Assembly: GCA_963755985.1 (NCBI GenBank)
Contig: CAVWLO010000002.1
Location: 62,001 to 126,000 of the forward strand
Direction: 5' to 3'
From: DASXMT01 sp963755985
GTDB taxonomy: Bacteria; Actinomycetota; Acidimicrobiia; Acidimicrobiales; RAAP-2
DNA length: 64,000 nt
Below are positions 42,684 to 51,280 of the stretch, piece after piece. Position numbers and translations under genes: made by a program. How positions within the stretch are numbered: the stretch's first letter is position 1; each line of letters starts with the position of its first letter. The notes beneath the pieces were generated by a model, which was given only the letters and a program-made list of their open reading frames with translations, was not told the origin of the DNA and made no database searches.

Positions 42684-43904
42684 GTGCTCTACCAGGCCTA
42701 TCAGGCACACCGGGACCTGACCGCCCCGGCCCGGGCGTTGGCCGGGCTGGCCCGGTGGACGGCGGGCGAGCTGCCCGACGCCTGGACCGACAACGCGCTG
42801 TCCCGCCGGCTGTCGGCCGGCTACGAGATGGTGGGCCGGTCCCGGCTGATCCATGAGCGGCCCCCCTTCGGCATCGACCGGGTGACGGTGGCCGGGCGGA
42901 CCATCGCCGTGCGCGAGGAAGTGGCCCTCGCCACCCCGTTCTCCACCCTCCTCCACTTCGCCAAGGACGACGTCACCGGGCCCCAGCCCACCGTGCTCCT
43001 GGTCACCGCGTTGGCCGGGCACTTCTCGACCTTGCTCCGCTCCACCATCCGGTCCCTTCTGGCCGACCACGATGTCTACGTCACCGACTGGCTGAACGCC
43101 CGCGACGTCGGGGTGGAGCACGGCGCGTTCGGGTTCGACGACTACGTCGGCCAGCTGATCACCTTCCTCGAGCACATCGGGCCTGGCACCCATCTGATGG
43201 CCGTGTGCCAGCCGTGCCCGGCCGCGCTGACTGCGGCGTCGCTGATGGCCGCGGCCGGCAACCGGGCCCAGCCCAAGAGCGTGGTGCTCATGGCCGGCCC
43301 GGTGGACACCCGGGTCAGCCCGACCAAGGTGAACGAACTGGCCCACGCCAAGCCGATCAGCTGGTTCGAGCAGAACGTGATCGCCACGGTCCCGCTCCGG
43401 TACCGGGGCGCCACCCGCCGGGTCTACCCGGGCTTCATCCAGGTGTCGGGGTTCGTGGCCATGAACCTCGGGCGCCACGTCCAACAGCACATCGCCCTCT
43501 ACAACGACTTGGTCCGGGGCGACTACGACGAGGCCAAGGGGATCGAGGACTTCTACGACGAGTACTTCGCCGTGCTCGACATGCCGGCCGAGTTCTACCT
43601 GGAGACGGTGGACCGGGTCTTCCAGCGCGAGCTGCTGGCCCAGGGCCTGCTGACCTGGCGGGGCGTGCCGGTCGAGCCCGGCGCCATCCGGCGCACGGCC
43701 CTGCTCACCGTGGAAGGGGAGAAGGACGACGTGTGCGGCATCGGCCAGACCATGGCCGCCCAGGCGCTGTGCTCGGGCATCAAGCCGTCGAAGAAGCGCC
43801 ACCACCTCCAGCCCGGCGTGGGCCACTACGGGGTGTTCAGCGGGAGCCGCTGGGAGAAGCAGATCTACCCGATCGTGCGGAACTTCATTCTGGCCAACGA
43901 CTGA
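42684..43904 (+). CDS. Intracellular polyhydroxyalkanoate depolymerase
   Basis: A 406-residue protein of the intracellular PHB depolymerase family. The region LMAVCQPCPA (171-180) holds the Cys nucleophile in the CQPC setting that replaces the usual serine lipase box. The Asp is in EGEKDDVCGIG and the His in GVGHYGVFSGSRW. It hydrolyses stored polyhydroxyalkanoate to hydroxy acids. GTG 42684 is the first in-frame start after the leader; the preceding Pro-rich codons look like a shadow frame. The PHA synthase, phasin and GST-like genes lie next to it on the other strand. Confidence 0.85.
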   Translation: MLYQAYQAHRDLTAPARALAGLARWTAGELPDAWTDNALSRRLSAGYEMVGRSRLIHERPPFGIDRVTVAGRTIAVREEVALATPFSTLLHFAKDDVTGPQPTVLLVTALAGHFSTLLRSTIRSLLADHDVYVTDWLNARDVGVEHGAFGFDDYVGQLITFLEHIGPGTHLMAVCQPCPAALTAASLMAAAGNRAQPKSVVLMAGPVDTRVSPTKVNELAHAKPISWFEQNVIATVPLRYRGATRRVYPGFIQVSGFVAMNLGRHVQQHIALYNDLVRGDYDEAKGIEDFYDEYFAVLDMPAEFYLETVDRVFQRELLAQGLLTWRGVPVEPGAIRRTALLTVEGEKDDVCGIGQTMAAQALCSGIKPSKKRHHLQPGVGHYGVFSGSRWEKQIYPIVRNFILAND

Positions 43905-43959
43905 GGCGCCCCCGGTCCCTCAGTCAGGGCCAGCGTGACCTGAGGCGTCCCCGGTCGAA

Positions 43960-44616
43960 TCAGAACTCCATCTCGAGCTCCTCGACGTCCTCCGGTTCCT
44001 TCTTGGCCTCCTCGGTCCACTCCACCATCTCCGGGAGGGCGAGGATCGTCGCCGTGTAGTCGTTCGACAGCGAGCCCACCTTGACGTCGTAGGTCCGGAT
44101 CCGGGTGCACACCGGGGCGAACATGGCGTCGGCCAGGGTCGGCCGGGCACCGAAGAGGAAGGGGCCGCCCGAGCCGGGGATGCACTCGTTCCAGATGGTC
44201 TCGATCCGGTCGAGGTCGGCCCGGGCCCCGGCCCAAACCGGGAAGCCGGGATGATCGGCCTTCAGGTTCATGGGCAGGGCCGACCGCAGGTTGGCGAAGC
44301 CCGACTGGATCTCCCCGGAGACCGAGCGGCACCTGGCCCGCTCGACCACGCCGGCCGGGAGCAGGCCCCGTTCGGGGTCAAGCTCGTGGAGGTACTCGGC
44401 GATGGCGATCGTGCTCCACACCGCGACCTCCCCGTGGGTGAGCCGCGGCACCAGCAGGGACGGGGAGAGCATGAGCAGCTCGGCCCGGGCCCCGGGGTCG
44501 TGGCTGTCGACCGACTCGACGGTGAAGTCGATGCCCGAGAACCGGCAGAGCAGCCAGCCCCGGAGCGACCAGGCCCCGTAGTTCTTGCTGTTGATGGTGA
44601 GGACTGCCCGGGACAT
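43960..44616 (-). CDS. Glutathione S-transferase-like protein
   Basis: A 218-residue protein of the GST fold. The N-terminal thioredoxin-like part (NYGAWSLRGWLLCRFSGIDF, then LLVPRLTHGEVAVWSTIAIAEYL) contains the cis-Pro VPRL and the Ser-Thr of WSTIAIAEYL in the glutathione-contact position. The rest is helical. Actinobacteria generally make mycothiol, so glutathione may not be the substrate. It begins 7 bases after the phasin stop and is part of the PHA-gene strand. A PHA role is inferred from location only. Confidence 0.8.
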   Translation of the reverse strand: MSRAVLTINSKNYGAWSLRGWLLCRFSGIDFTVESVDSHDPGARAELLMLSPSLLVPRLTHGEVAVWSTIAIAEYLHELDPERGLLPAGVVERARCRSVSGEIQSGFANLRSALPMNLKADHPGFPVWAGARADLDRIETIWNECIPGSGGPFLFGARPTLADAMFAPVCTRIRTYDVKVGSLSNDYTATILALPEMVEWTEEAKKEPEDVEELEMEF

Positions 44617-44623
44617 GCGGGGG

Positions 44624-44920
44624 TCAGGCGGCCTTCTTCGCCACCGGGGCGGGGGCCGGCGTCGGTGCCGTCATGCTCACCAGGCTGGACAGGAAGGCGT
44701 GCTGGGCCTCGAGCAGGCGTCCGGCGAAGGAGAAGGTGGCGTCGACCGTCTCACCCGGCGTCGGCATCTTGTCGGCGAAGGGCATCGACGACAGGTCCGG
44801 ACGGAAGGTGTCGAAGGCCGACGAGGTCGACTGCAGGGCACCGAGGGTCCAGCCCTGGCTGGTCTCGATGGCCTTGATCACGCCGTCTTGGACCTTCTCG
44901 GTGACTTCGATTGCATTCAT
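44624..44920 (-). CDS. Phasin-like small protein
   Basis: A 98-residue mostly helical protein with phasin features: amphipathic N-terminus, FADKMPTPGETVDATFSFAGRLLEAQHAFL in the middle and an Ala/Pro/Lys tail. It is located between a PHA synthase and other PHA-related genes. Phasins coat storage granules. A tandem repeat sits directly upstream of its ribosome site (AAAGG). Confidence 0.7.
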   Translation of the reverse strand: MNAIEVTEKVQDGVIKAIETSQGWTLGALQSTSSAFDTFRPDLSSMPFADKMPTPGETVDATFSFAGRLLEAQHAFLSSLVSMTAPTPAPAPVAKKAA

Positions 44921-44932
44921 GGTGTTGCCTTT

Positions 44933-44975
44933 CTGTCGGTGTGTCGTGTCTGTCGGTGTGTCGTGTCTGTCGTGT
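44933..44975. repeat. 17-bp tandem repeat upstream of the phasin gene, 2.5 copies
   Basis: CTGTCGGTGTGTCGTGT occurs twice in perfect tandem (44933-44949, 44950-44966) with a partial third copy, in the leader of the phasin gene, 12 bases before its ATG. Copy-number change would alter the phasin 5' region. Confidence 0.8.
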
Positions 44976-45044
44976 CTGGGGGTGTGTCGGGTGGATCTGA
45001 CGGTGTGCTGTGGGAGGGAAGGGGTACGAGGGATGGCCGCATGC

Positions 45045-46706
45045 TCACGGGGCCAGCACGTAGCGGCCCGGCGCCGCCTCGATCGTCGGGTGGCGGTCGC
45101 TCCCCAGTCGGGTCGGTGCGCACCGTTGCCCGCCCGACCGTGACTGGGCCCAATCGGACCACTGTTCCCACCATGAGCCCGGGTGCGACTCGGCCCCGGC
45201 CAACCACTCGTCGGGGTCCGATCCCTGCACCGGTCCGAGGGAGACGCTCATCTTGGGGTTGCCGGGTGGATTGACCAGGCTCTGAATATGGCCCGAGCGG
45301 GACAGCGCGAACTGGCTCGTGCCCCCGAGCAACTGGGTCGTCGCATAGCAGGCCTTCCAGTCGGTCAGGTGGTCGGTGCGGGCGGCGACGACGAAGGCGT
45401 CGCACTCGACCTTGCTCAGGTCGACCGGGGACCCGAGCACCGGGAACGTCCCCCGGGCCAGCGAGTTGTTGGCGAACATGTCCAAGAAGTCGGCGTGGAG
45501 CCCGGCCGGCAGGCGGGTGGGGTCGGCGTTCCACGACAGCACGTCGAAGGCGGGCGGCCGGTCACCGAGGAGGTTGGAGCCGACCCAGTAGTTCCAAATG
45601 AGGTCGTTCGGTCGCAACAGGCAGAACAGGGCGGCGGCCTCGTGGGCCGGCAGCACGCCGCGACGACGGGTCTGCTCGAGGGCCTTGTCGACCACCGGTT
45701 GGCTCCCGAACAGGCCGATCATGGTGGGGACGGAGAAGTCGAGGAGGGTGACGGCGAAGGTGGCCGCGTTGACCAGGGCGTCGTGGGTGGCGGCCAGATG
45801 TCCGAGGAGCCCGGCCGTGGTGATCCCGCCCGCGCACAGAGAGACCGTGTTGACCTGGTCGGCGCCCGAGATCTCGGTTGCCGCCCGCAGCGCCTCTTCG
45901 ACGCCGGCCACGTAGGTGTCGAGGTTCCAGTGGCCCTGTTCGGCGGTGGGGTTGCGCCAGCTCACCAGGAACATCTGGTAGCCCTGTCCGACCACGTACT
46001 CCACGAAGCTCCGGCCCGGGGCGAGGTCCATGAAGTAGTACTTGTTGATCTGTGGCGGCACGAGCACGATCGGCGTCGAGCGGACGGTGTCGGTGGTCGG
46101 GGCGTACTGCAGCAACTCGCACACCTCGTTGCGGAAGACGACGGCGCCGGGAGTGACGGCCAGGTTGCGGCCGACCTCGAAGGCGTCGGGGTCGACGGTG
46201 CGGGGGAATCCGTGGTTGAACCGGACATCGCGGGCGATGTTGGCCAGGCCCGAGACCATGCTCCGGCCCCCGGTCTCGTAGGCCCGGACCACCGCGTCGG
46301 GGTTCAGGGCCAACACGTTGGTGGGCGCCAGCGTCGAGGTCACCAGGGCGGTGGCGAACCGGGCCCGCTCACGGGTGCGCCAGTCGAGGTCGGCTTCCTC
46401 GACCAGGTCGAAGGCGGTCTTCGAGCAGGCCAGGTAGGTCTGCCCGAGCCGCCGGAAGGCAGGGTTCTCGGTCCAGGCCCGGTTGGCGAACCGGCGGTCG
46501 CCCGCCTCGGGGGCGACGGTGGACCGGCCCACGGCGATCTTGGACAACTCCACCCCGAGACCGGCCACCCGACGGGGGAGCGCGCCGGTCGCCGTCCTCG
46601 CCGCCACCCGGACGACTGCATCAGCCAGGCCGAGCCGGTCCACACCACCCAACAGCCGCGCCGCCCTCGATCGCGGGCGTGGTCGAGCCGGGGACATGGT
46701 GTCCAT
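45045..46706 (-). CDS. phaC: Poly(3-hydroxyalkanoate) synthase, class I-type
   Basis: A 553-residue PhaC. The modified lipase box reads SLCAGG with Cys291 as nucleophile (the first Gly of the common G-x-C-x-G-G is Ser). The Asp lies in ARTDHLTDW and the His in SGHIQSL. The conserved Trp region IWNYWVGSNL is present. It polymerises hydroxyacyl-CoA into storage granules. ATG 46706 has GGAGG ten bases upstream; a longer start at ATG 46790 is possible. Together with phasin and the depolymerase it forms a complete granule module. Confidence 0.9.
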   Translation of the reverse strand: MDTMSPARPRPRSRAARLLGGVDRLGLADAVVRVAARTATGALPRRVAGLGVELSKIAVGRSTVAPEAGDRRFANRAWTENPAFRRLGQTYLACSKTAFDLVEEADLDWRTRERARFATALVTSTLAPTNVLALNPDAVVRAYETGGRSMVSGLANIARDVRFNHGFPRTVDPDAFEVGRNLAVTPGAVVFRNEVCELLQYAPTTDTVRSTPIVLVPPQINKYYFMDLAPGRSFVEYVVGQGYQMFLVSWRNPTAEQGHWNLDTYVAGVEEALRAATEISGADQVNTVSLCAGGITTAGLLGHLAATHDALVNAATFAVTLLDFSVPTMIGLFGSQPVVDKALEQTRRRGVLPAHEAAALFCLLRPNDLIWNYWVGSNLLGDRPPAFDVLSWNADPTRLPAGLHADFLDMFANNSLARGTFPVLGSPVDLSKVECDAFVVAARTDHLTDWKACYATTQLLGGTSQFALSRSGHIQSLVNPPGNPKMSVSLGPVQGSDPDEWLAGAESHPGSWWEQWSDWAQSRSGGQRCAPTRLGSDRHPTIEAAPGRYVLAP

Positions 46707-46956
46707 GAATGCGTGGCCTCCGATACGGGGGAACTCGTAGGGAACGGCCGGGACGGCCTCGGGTCCATTCAACTCCCCGCGGATGTCCATTGATGGAACA
46801 GAACGTTTCCATTGGATAAACGGTGTCCGACCGGCGCGTGACCACCCGGTCCACGAGGGCACGAAACCGCGCCAAGTCGCCTGTCGCCGCCCCCGCGTGA
46901 CCAAGCCTTCACACGGCGACATCTTCCCGAAACATGGGCTCCGTAGAGTCTTGGTC
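46707..46956. other. 250-bp divergent promoter region
   Basis: Separates phaC from the amidoligase operon. Lower GC; contains TGGAAC-N5-TTTCCA (46794-46811) and two copies of CCATTG (46787 and 46809), which may be regulator sites. No gene seen. If phaC starts at 46790 this part is coding instead. Confidence 0.45.
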
Positions 46957-49509
46957 ATGCCGACGGCTCGATCTCTCGGAATCGAGGAAGAGCTGCAGGT
47001 CATAGACGCCGATACCCTGCAGCTGGCCTTTCGGGCACCCCAGCTACTCAATCGCCTGCCCGACCGGGGGTTCGCCGCCGAGCTGCAGCGCAGCACGGTG
47101 GAGACCAACACCGCGGTCTGCAACTCGCTCGACGGGCTGAGCCGCGAGGTGCAGGCGCTCCGGACCGATCTGATCACCGCGGCCAACCACCAGGGCCTGG
47201 CCGTGGCCGCGGCGGGGACCGCTCCGCTGTCGAGCGCGGCCGACCTGGAGCTGACCGCGCTCGGCCGCTACAGCCGGATGCAGCAGGACTATCGTCTGCT
47301 GGTTGACCAACACCTCGTCTGTGGTCTGCAGGTCCATGTCGACGTGGAGGACTCCGACCTGGCCGTCCGCCTCATCCCGTGGGTTGAGAGCGCGCTGCCC
47401 ACGCTGCTTGCCCTCTCGGCCAGCTCGCCCTTCTTCGAGGGCGAGGACACCGGCTATGCCAGTGTGCGCACCGTGATCTGGCAGCGGTGGCCGACGGCGG
47501 GGCGCACCCCCCGGCTCGAGACGTACGCCGAGTACCGGGAGCTGATCCAGAGCCTTATCGATGCGAGCGTGATCTCGGACGACAAGATGGCCTACTTCGA
47601 CGTCCGGCCCTCCCCGCATCTCCCCACCCTCGAGCTGCGGGTGTGCGACTCCTGCCCGCTGGTCGACGACGCCATCCTCATCGCCGGGCTGTTCCGAGCC
47701 GCGGTGGAGCGAGCCATCGACGCCGAGTCGACCGGGGGCACGAGGCCGAACCGCTCGGGGCCGCTGTACCGCGCCGCCATGTGGCGGGCCGCCCGGAGCG
47801 GCCTGTCGGACACGCTGATCGACGGTGGGCCCGAACCGGTCGCCCTGCCCGCCACCGAGGTGGTGGGCCATCTGGTCGACGATCTCCGGCCCCAGCTGGA
47901 GGACTCGGGCGACTGGGAGGTGATCTCGGAGCTGACCGCGGCGGCCATGGCCCGGGGCACGTCGAGCGAGCGCCAACGGGACCGATACGCCGAGCGCGGA
48001 CGGGTGGACGACATCGTTCGCCAGCTGATCCGAGAGACCGAGGGTCGGGCCGACCGTCCCCGTTCGAGGACCCGGTGGTCGGCGAGCTACCGGGTGCCGG
48101 CCGCAGACGAGGCGGTCCACCCGACCGGGATCCCCTATTCGACCTACGAGCCCATCTTCAAGGTCCTGGAGCAATTCGACCCGGCCGAGACCTCGATTCG
48201 GGCCACGCGGGCCCGGGATCAGGGGCTCACGTTCGGGGTCGGCGGGGAGCAGCGCCCCTTCCCGGTCGATCTGGTCCCTCGGGTCATACCGGCCCACGAA
48301 TGGGCTGTCCTGGCGTTGGGCCTCACCCAGCGGGCCCGGGCCATCGAGGCCTACCTGCGGGACGCCTACGGGCGGGCCGAGATCGTCCGGGACGGCGTGA
48401 TGGCTCCCGACGCCATCACCAGTTGTAGCGGGTGGCGCCCCGAGGGGCGCCTCTTGCCCGACGACGTGGTGCGGGCACCGGTGATCGGCTTCGACCTGGT
48501 GCGCGACGCCATCGGCGGCTGGCGTGTGCTCGAGGACAACGCCCGGGTTCCCTCCGGTGTGGGCTACGCGGTGGCCATGCGCCGCCTGATGCACGAGGTG
48601 ATGCCCGAGCTCTTTGCCGCCGTTCACATGCGGAACGCCGAGGACGCCCTGGCCCTGATCGGCCGCACCCTGCGAGGTTGTTCCCCGCTGGCCGACCCCA
48701 CCGTCGCCCTGCTGTCCGAGGGGGCCGACAACTCCGGCTGGTTCGAACATCGGCTCATCGCCGAGGAGGTGGGTCTGCTCCTGGCCCAACCGAGCGAGGT
48801 GGAGGTCAAAGGGGACACGGTGGTGGTCGGGGGGCGCCAGGTCGACGTCCTCTATCTTCGCCTGGGCTGCGAGCTCGTCGACCTCGTCGACGTCAGCGGC
48901 CGCCCCGTCGGCGCCCAGGTGCTCGATGCCGCCCAGCAGGGAAACGTGGTCGTGGTGAACGCCCCGGGCAACGGGATCGCCGACGACAAGGCGATGTACT
49001 GCTACGTGCCCGACCTCATCGCCTATTACCTGAGGGAACGACCCCTGCTCGCTCCCGTTCCCACCTATCGGTGCGCCGACCCGGACGAGCGCACGGTCGT
49101 CCTCGATCGCCTCGATGCCCTGGTGACCAAGCCGGTCGGCGGCTACGGCGGGAGCGGGGTCCTCATCGGGCCCGAGGCGAGCCCATCGGAGCTCGACCGA
49201 CGATCGAAGGAGATCCTGGCGGACCCGGGTGCCTGGGTGGCCCAGGAGGTGGTCACCCTGTCCACCCTTCCCACCCTCGTCGCCGGGCGGTTGGAGCCTC
49301 GACACGTCGACCTTCGGGCCTTCGTCTACCTGACCGGGACCGGTGCCGGTGAGGCCGAACTGGCCGGTCTGGCCCTGACCCGGGTGGCGCCGGCCGGCAG
49401 CATGGTGGTCAATTCCACCCGGGGGGGAGGGGCCAAGGACACCTGGGTCTTGCTCGACCGGGACGACGACCTTCGGGGAGGGGGCGCGCATGTGCGGTCT
49501 CGCCGGTGA
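46957..49509 (+). CDS. Fusion of a GCS2/YbdK-type carboxylate-amine ligase and a circularly permuted ATP-grasp domain
   Basis: An 850-residue two-enzyme protein. Residues 1-~365 are a glutamate-cysteine-ligase family 2 (YbdK) domain, starting SLGIEEELQVID and containing RVCDSCPLVDDAILIAGL. Residues ~375-850 match the circularly permuted type 2 ATP-grasp family (COG2308-like): YSTYEPIFKVLEQFDPAET, DNARVPSGVGYAVAMRR and VTKPVGGYGGSGVLIG. The start ATG 46957 was preferred because the preceding 58 codons are unrelated to the family. It overlaps the amidotransferase gene by 20 bases. I infer it forms amide or peptide bonds for a small metabolite; substrates are unknown. Confidence 0.87.
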   Translation: MPTARSLGIEEELQVIDADTLQLAFRAPQLLNRLPDRGFAAELQRSTVETNTAVCNSLDGLSREVQALRTDLITAANHQGLAVAAAGTAPLSSAADLELTALGRYSRMQQDYRLLVDQHLVCGLQVHVDVEDSDLAVRLIPWVESALPTLLALSASSPFFEGEDTGYASVRTVIWQRWPTAGRTPRLETYAEYRELIQSLIDASVISDDKMAYFDVRPSPHLPTLELRVCDSCPLVDDAILIAGLFRAAVERAIDAESTGGTRPNRSGPLYRAAMWRAARSGLSDTLIDGGPEPVALPATEVVGHLVDDLRPQLEDSGDWEVISELTAAAMARGTSSERQRDRYAERGRVDDIVRQLIRETEGRADRPRSRTRWSASYRVPAADEAVHPTGIPYSTYEPIFKVLEQFDPAETSIRATRARDQGLTFGVGGEQRPFPVDLVPRVIPAHEWAVLALGLTQRARAIEAYLRDAYGRAEIVRDGVMAPDAITSCSGWRPEGRLLPDDVVRAPVIGFDLVRDAIGGWRVLEDNARVPSGVGYAVAMRRLMHEVMPELFAAVHMRNAEDALALIGRTLRGCSPLADPTVALLSEGADNSGWFEHRLIAEEVGLLLAQPSEVEVKGDTVVVGGRQVDVLYLRLGCELVDLVDVSGRPVGAQVLDAAQQGNVVVVNAPGNGIADDKAMYCYVPDLIAYYLRERPLLAPVPTYRCADPDERTVVLDRLDALVTKPVGGYGGSGVLIGPEASPSELDRRSKEILADPGAWVAQEVVTLSTLPTLVAGRLEPRHVDLRAFVYLTGTGAGEAELAGLALTRVAPAGSMVVNSTRGGGAKDTWVLLDRDDDLRGGGAHVRSRR

Positions 49510-51280
49510 GGTCCGCTTCGATGGACAACGGGCCGATGTGGCGGCGGTGGAGCGCAGCTGCGCGGTCATGAGCCCTCGGGGTCCCGACGGGTCCGGGATC
49601 TGGGCCCAGGGGCGGGCCGCCCTCGGCCATCGCCGGCTGTCGATCATCGATCTCTCGGCCAGGGGGGCTCAGCCCATGGTCGACCCGTTCGTCGGTGTGA
49701 CCATCGTCTTCAACGGCTGTATCTACAACTACCGCCAGCTCCGATCAGAGCTGTCGGCCAAGGGGCACTCGTTCTTCTCCCACTCGGACACCGAGGTCGT
49801 GGCCAAGGCCTTCGCCGAGTGGGGAACGGGATGCGTCTCGCACTTCCACGGCATGTTCGCCTTCGCCATCCTCGAGCACGAAAGCGGTCGACTGGTGCTC
49901 GGGCGAGACCGGCTGGGCATCAAGCCGTTGTACGTGACTCGGTCGGACGACCGGCTCCGGTTCGCCTCCACCCTCCCGGCCCTGCTCGCCGCCGGTGGCG
50001 TCGACACCTCGATCGACCGCGCCGCCCTCGGCTACTACATGACCTTTCATTCCGTCGTCCCGGCCCCCCACACCATCCTCAACGGCATCCGCAAGCTGCC
50101 ACCGGCCACCGTCCGGGTGATCGAGCCCGATGGGCGAACCCGGGACCAGCTGTACTGGGACCCGGCCTTCGCTCGCGACGGAGCGAGACGCGACCTGTCC
50201 GCCGAGGACTGGCAGGATGCCCTGATCGATGCGCTGCGCACGGCGGTCGAGCGGCGGCAGGTGGCCGATGTCCCCGTCGGCGTGCTCTTGTCCGGAGGCA
50301 TCGACTCGAGCCTGGTCGTGGCCCTGCTGGCCGAGGCGGGTCAGAAGGACCTCTCCACCTTCAGCGTCGGCTTCGACGATGCCGGCGGTGAGTCGGGCAA
50401 CGAGTTCGAGTACTCGGGCCTGGTGGCCGCCCATTTCGGGACTGACCACCACCGCATCAAGATCGAGAGCTCGCGTCTCCTCCCCGCCATCGACGGTGCC
50501 ATCCAGTCCATGAGCGAGCCGATGGTCAGCCATGACTGCGTGGCCTTCTATCTGCTCAGCCAGGAGGTGTCCCGCCATGTGAAGGTCGTCCAGTCGGGCC
50601 AGGGGGCCGATGAGGTGCTGGGGGGCTATGACTGGTACCCACCCCTCGAAGGGGTCGAGCGGGACCACGCGGTGGAGGCCTATGCATCGGTGTTCTTCGA
50701 TCGACGGTTCTCAGAGCTGAACCAGTTGCTGTCCGACCAATGGCGCCTGGCCGAGGATGTCCCCACCGATTTCATCCGGGCGCACTTCGGTCGCCCCGGC
50801 GCGGAGACGACGGTGGATGCTGCGCTCCGGAATGACACGACGATCATGTTGGTCGACGATCCGGTGAAGCGGGTCGACAACATGACGATGGCCTGGGGGC
50901 TGGAGGCGAGGGTGCCCTTTCTCGACCACGAGCTCGTCGAGCTGGCCGGACGGATCCCGCCCGCGCTGAAGTTGGCGAGCGGCGGCAAGGGCGTGCTCAA
51001 GGCGGCCAGCCGGGGCATCGTGCCCGACGCGGTGATCGACCGGACCAAGGGATATTTCCCCGTGCCGGCCATCCGTCAGCTCGAGGGCCCCTATCTCGAG
51101 CGGGTGCGCGCCGCCCTGACCGACCCCGCCGCCGTCGCCCGCGGCCTGTTCCGGCCCGAGGCGGTCGACGGCATGCTGGCGGCCCCGAACGAGACTCGGA
51201 CCACCCTCGGCTCCAATGCCCTCTGGCAGCTGGGCGTGATCGAGATGTGGTTGCAGGCCATGGGCATCACCACGGCGTGA
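49490..51280 (+). CDS. Asparagine synthase-family amidotransferase (NAGGN amidotransferase-like)
   Basis: A 596-residue two-domain glutamine amidotransferase. The N-terminal class II glutaminase begins MCGLAGEV with catalytic Cys2; the C-terminal synthase domain has the PP-loop VLLSGGIDSSLV. The sequence order (RGPDGSGIW, GQGADEVLGGYDWYP, WGLEARVPFLDHELVE) resembles the family that amidates N-acetylglutaminylglutamine in osmolyte synthesis. It overlaps the ligase fusion upstream by 20 bases and the S9 peptidase downstream by 4 bases (GTGA), so all three are coupled. Confidence 0.86.
   Translation: MCGLAGEVRFDGQRADVAAVERSCAVMSPRGPDGSGIWAQGRAALGHRRLSIIDLSARGAQPMVDPFVGVTIVFNGCIYNYRQLRSELSAKGHSFFSHSDTEVVAKAFAEWGTGCVSHFHGMFAFAILEHESGRLVLGRDRLGIKPLYVTRSDDRLRFASTLPALLAAGGVDTSIDRAALGYYMTFHSVVPAPHTILNGIRKLPPATVRVIEPDGRTRDQLYWDPAFARDGARRDLSAEDWQDALIDALRTAVERRQVADVPVGVLLSGGIDSSLVVALLAEAGQKDLSTFSVGFDDAGGESGNEFEYSGLVAAHFGTDHHRIKIESSRLLPAIDGAIQSMSEPMVSHDCVAFYLLSQEVSRHVKVVQSGQGADEVLGGYDWYPPLEGVERDHAVEAYASVFFDRRFSELNQLLSDQWRLAEDVPTDFIRAHFGRPGAETTVDAALRNDTTIMLVDDPVKRVDNMTMAWGLEARVPFLDHELVELAGRIPPALKLASGGKGVLKAASRGIVPDAVIDRTKGYFPVPAIRQLEGPYLERVRAALTDPAAVARGLFRPEAVDGMLAAPNETRTTLGSNALWQLGVIEMWLQAMGITTA

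Noticed and set aside
46794..46811. KstR-type operator between phaC and the amidoligase operon
   Set aside because: TGGAAC-N5-TTTCCA lacks the TnnAAC-nn-GTT pattern. Only a generic imperfect dyad can be claimed.
47044..49647. 867-codon open frame on the minus strand opposite the ligase/amidotransferase genes
   Set aside because: Strongly His/Gly/Pro/Asp-biased shadow of the GC-rich coding strand, without any recognised motif. The plus strand carries clear family motifs.
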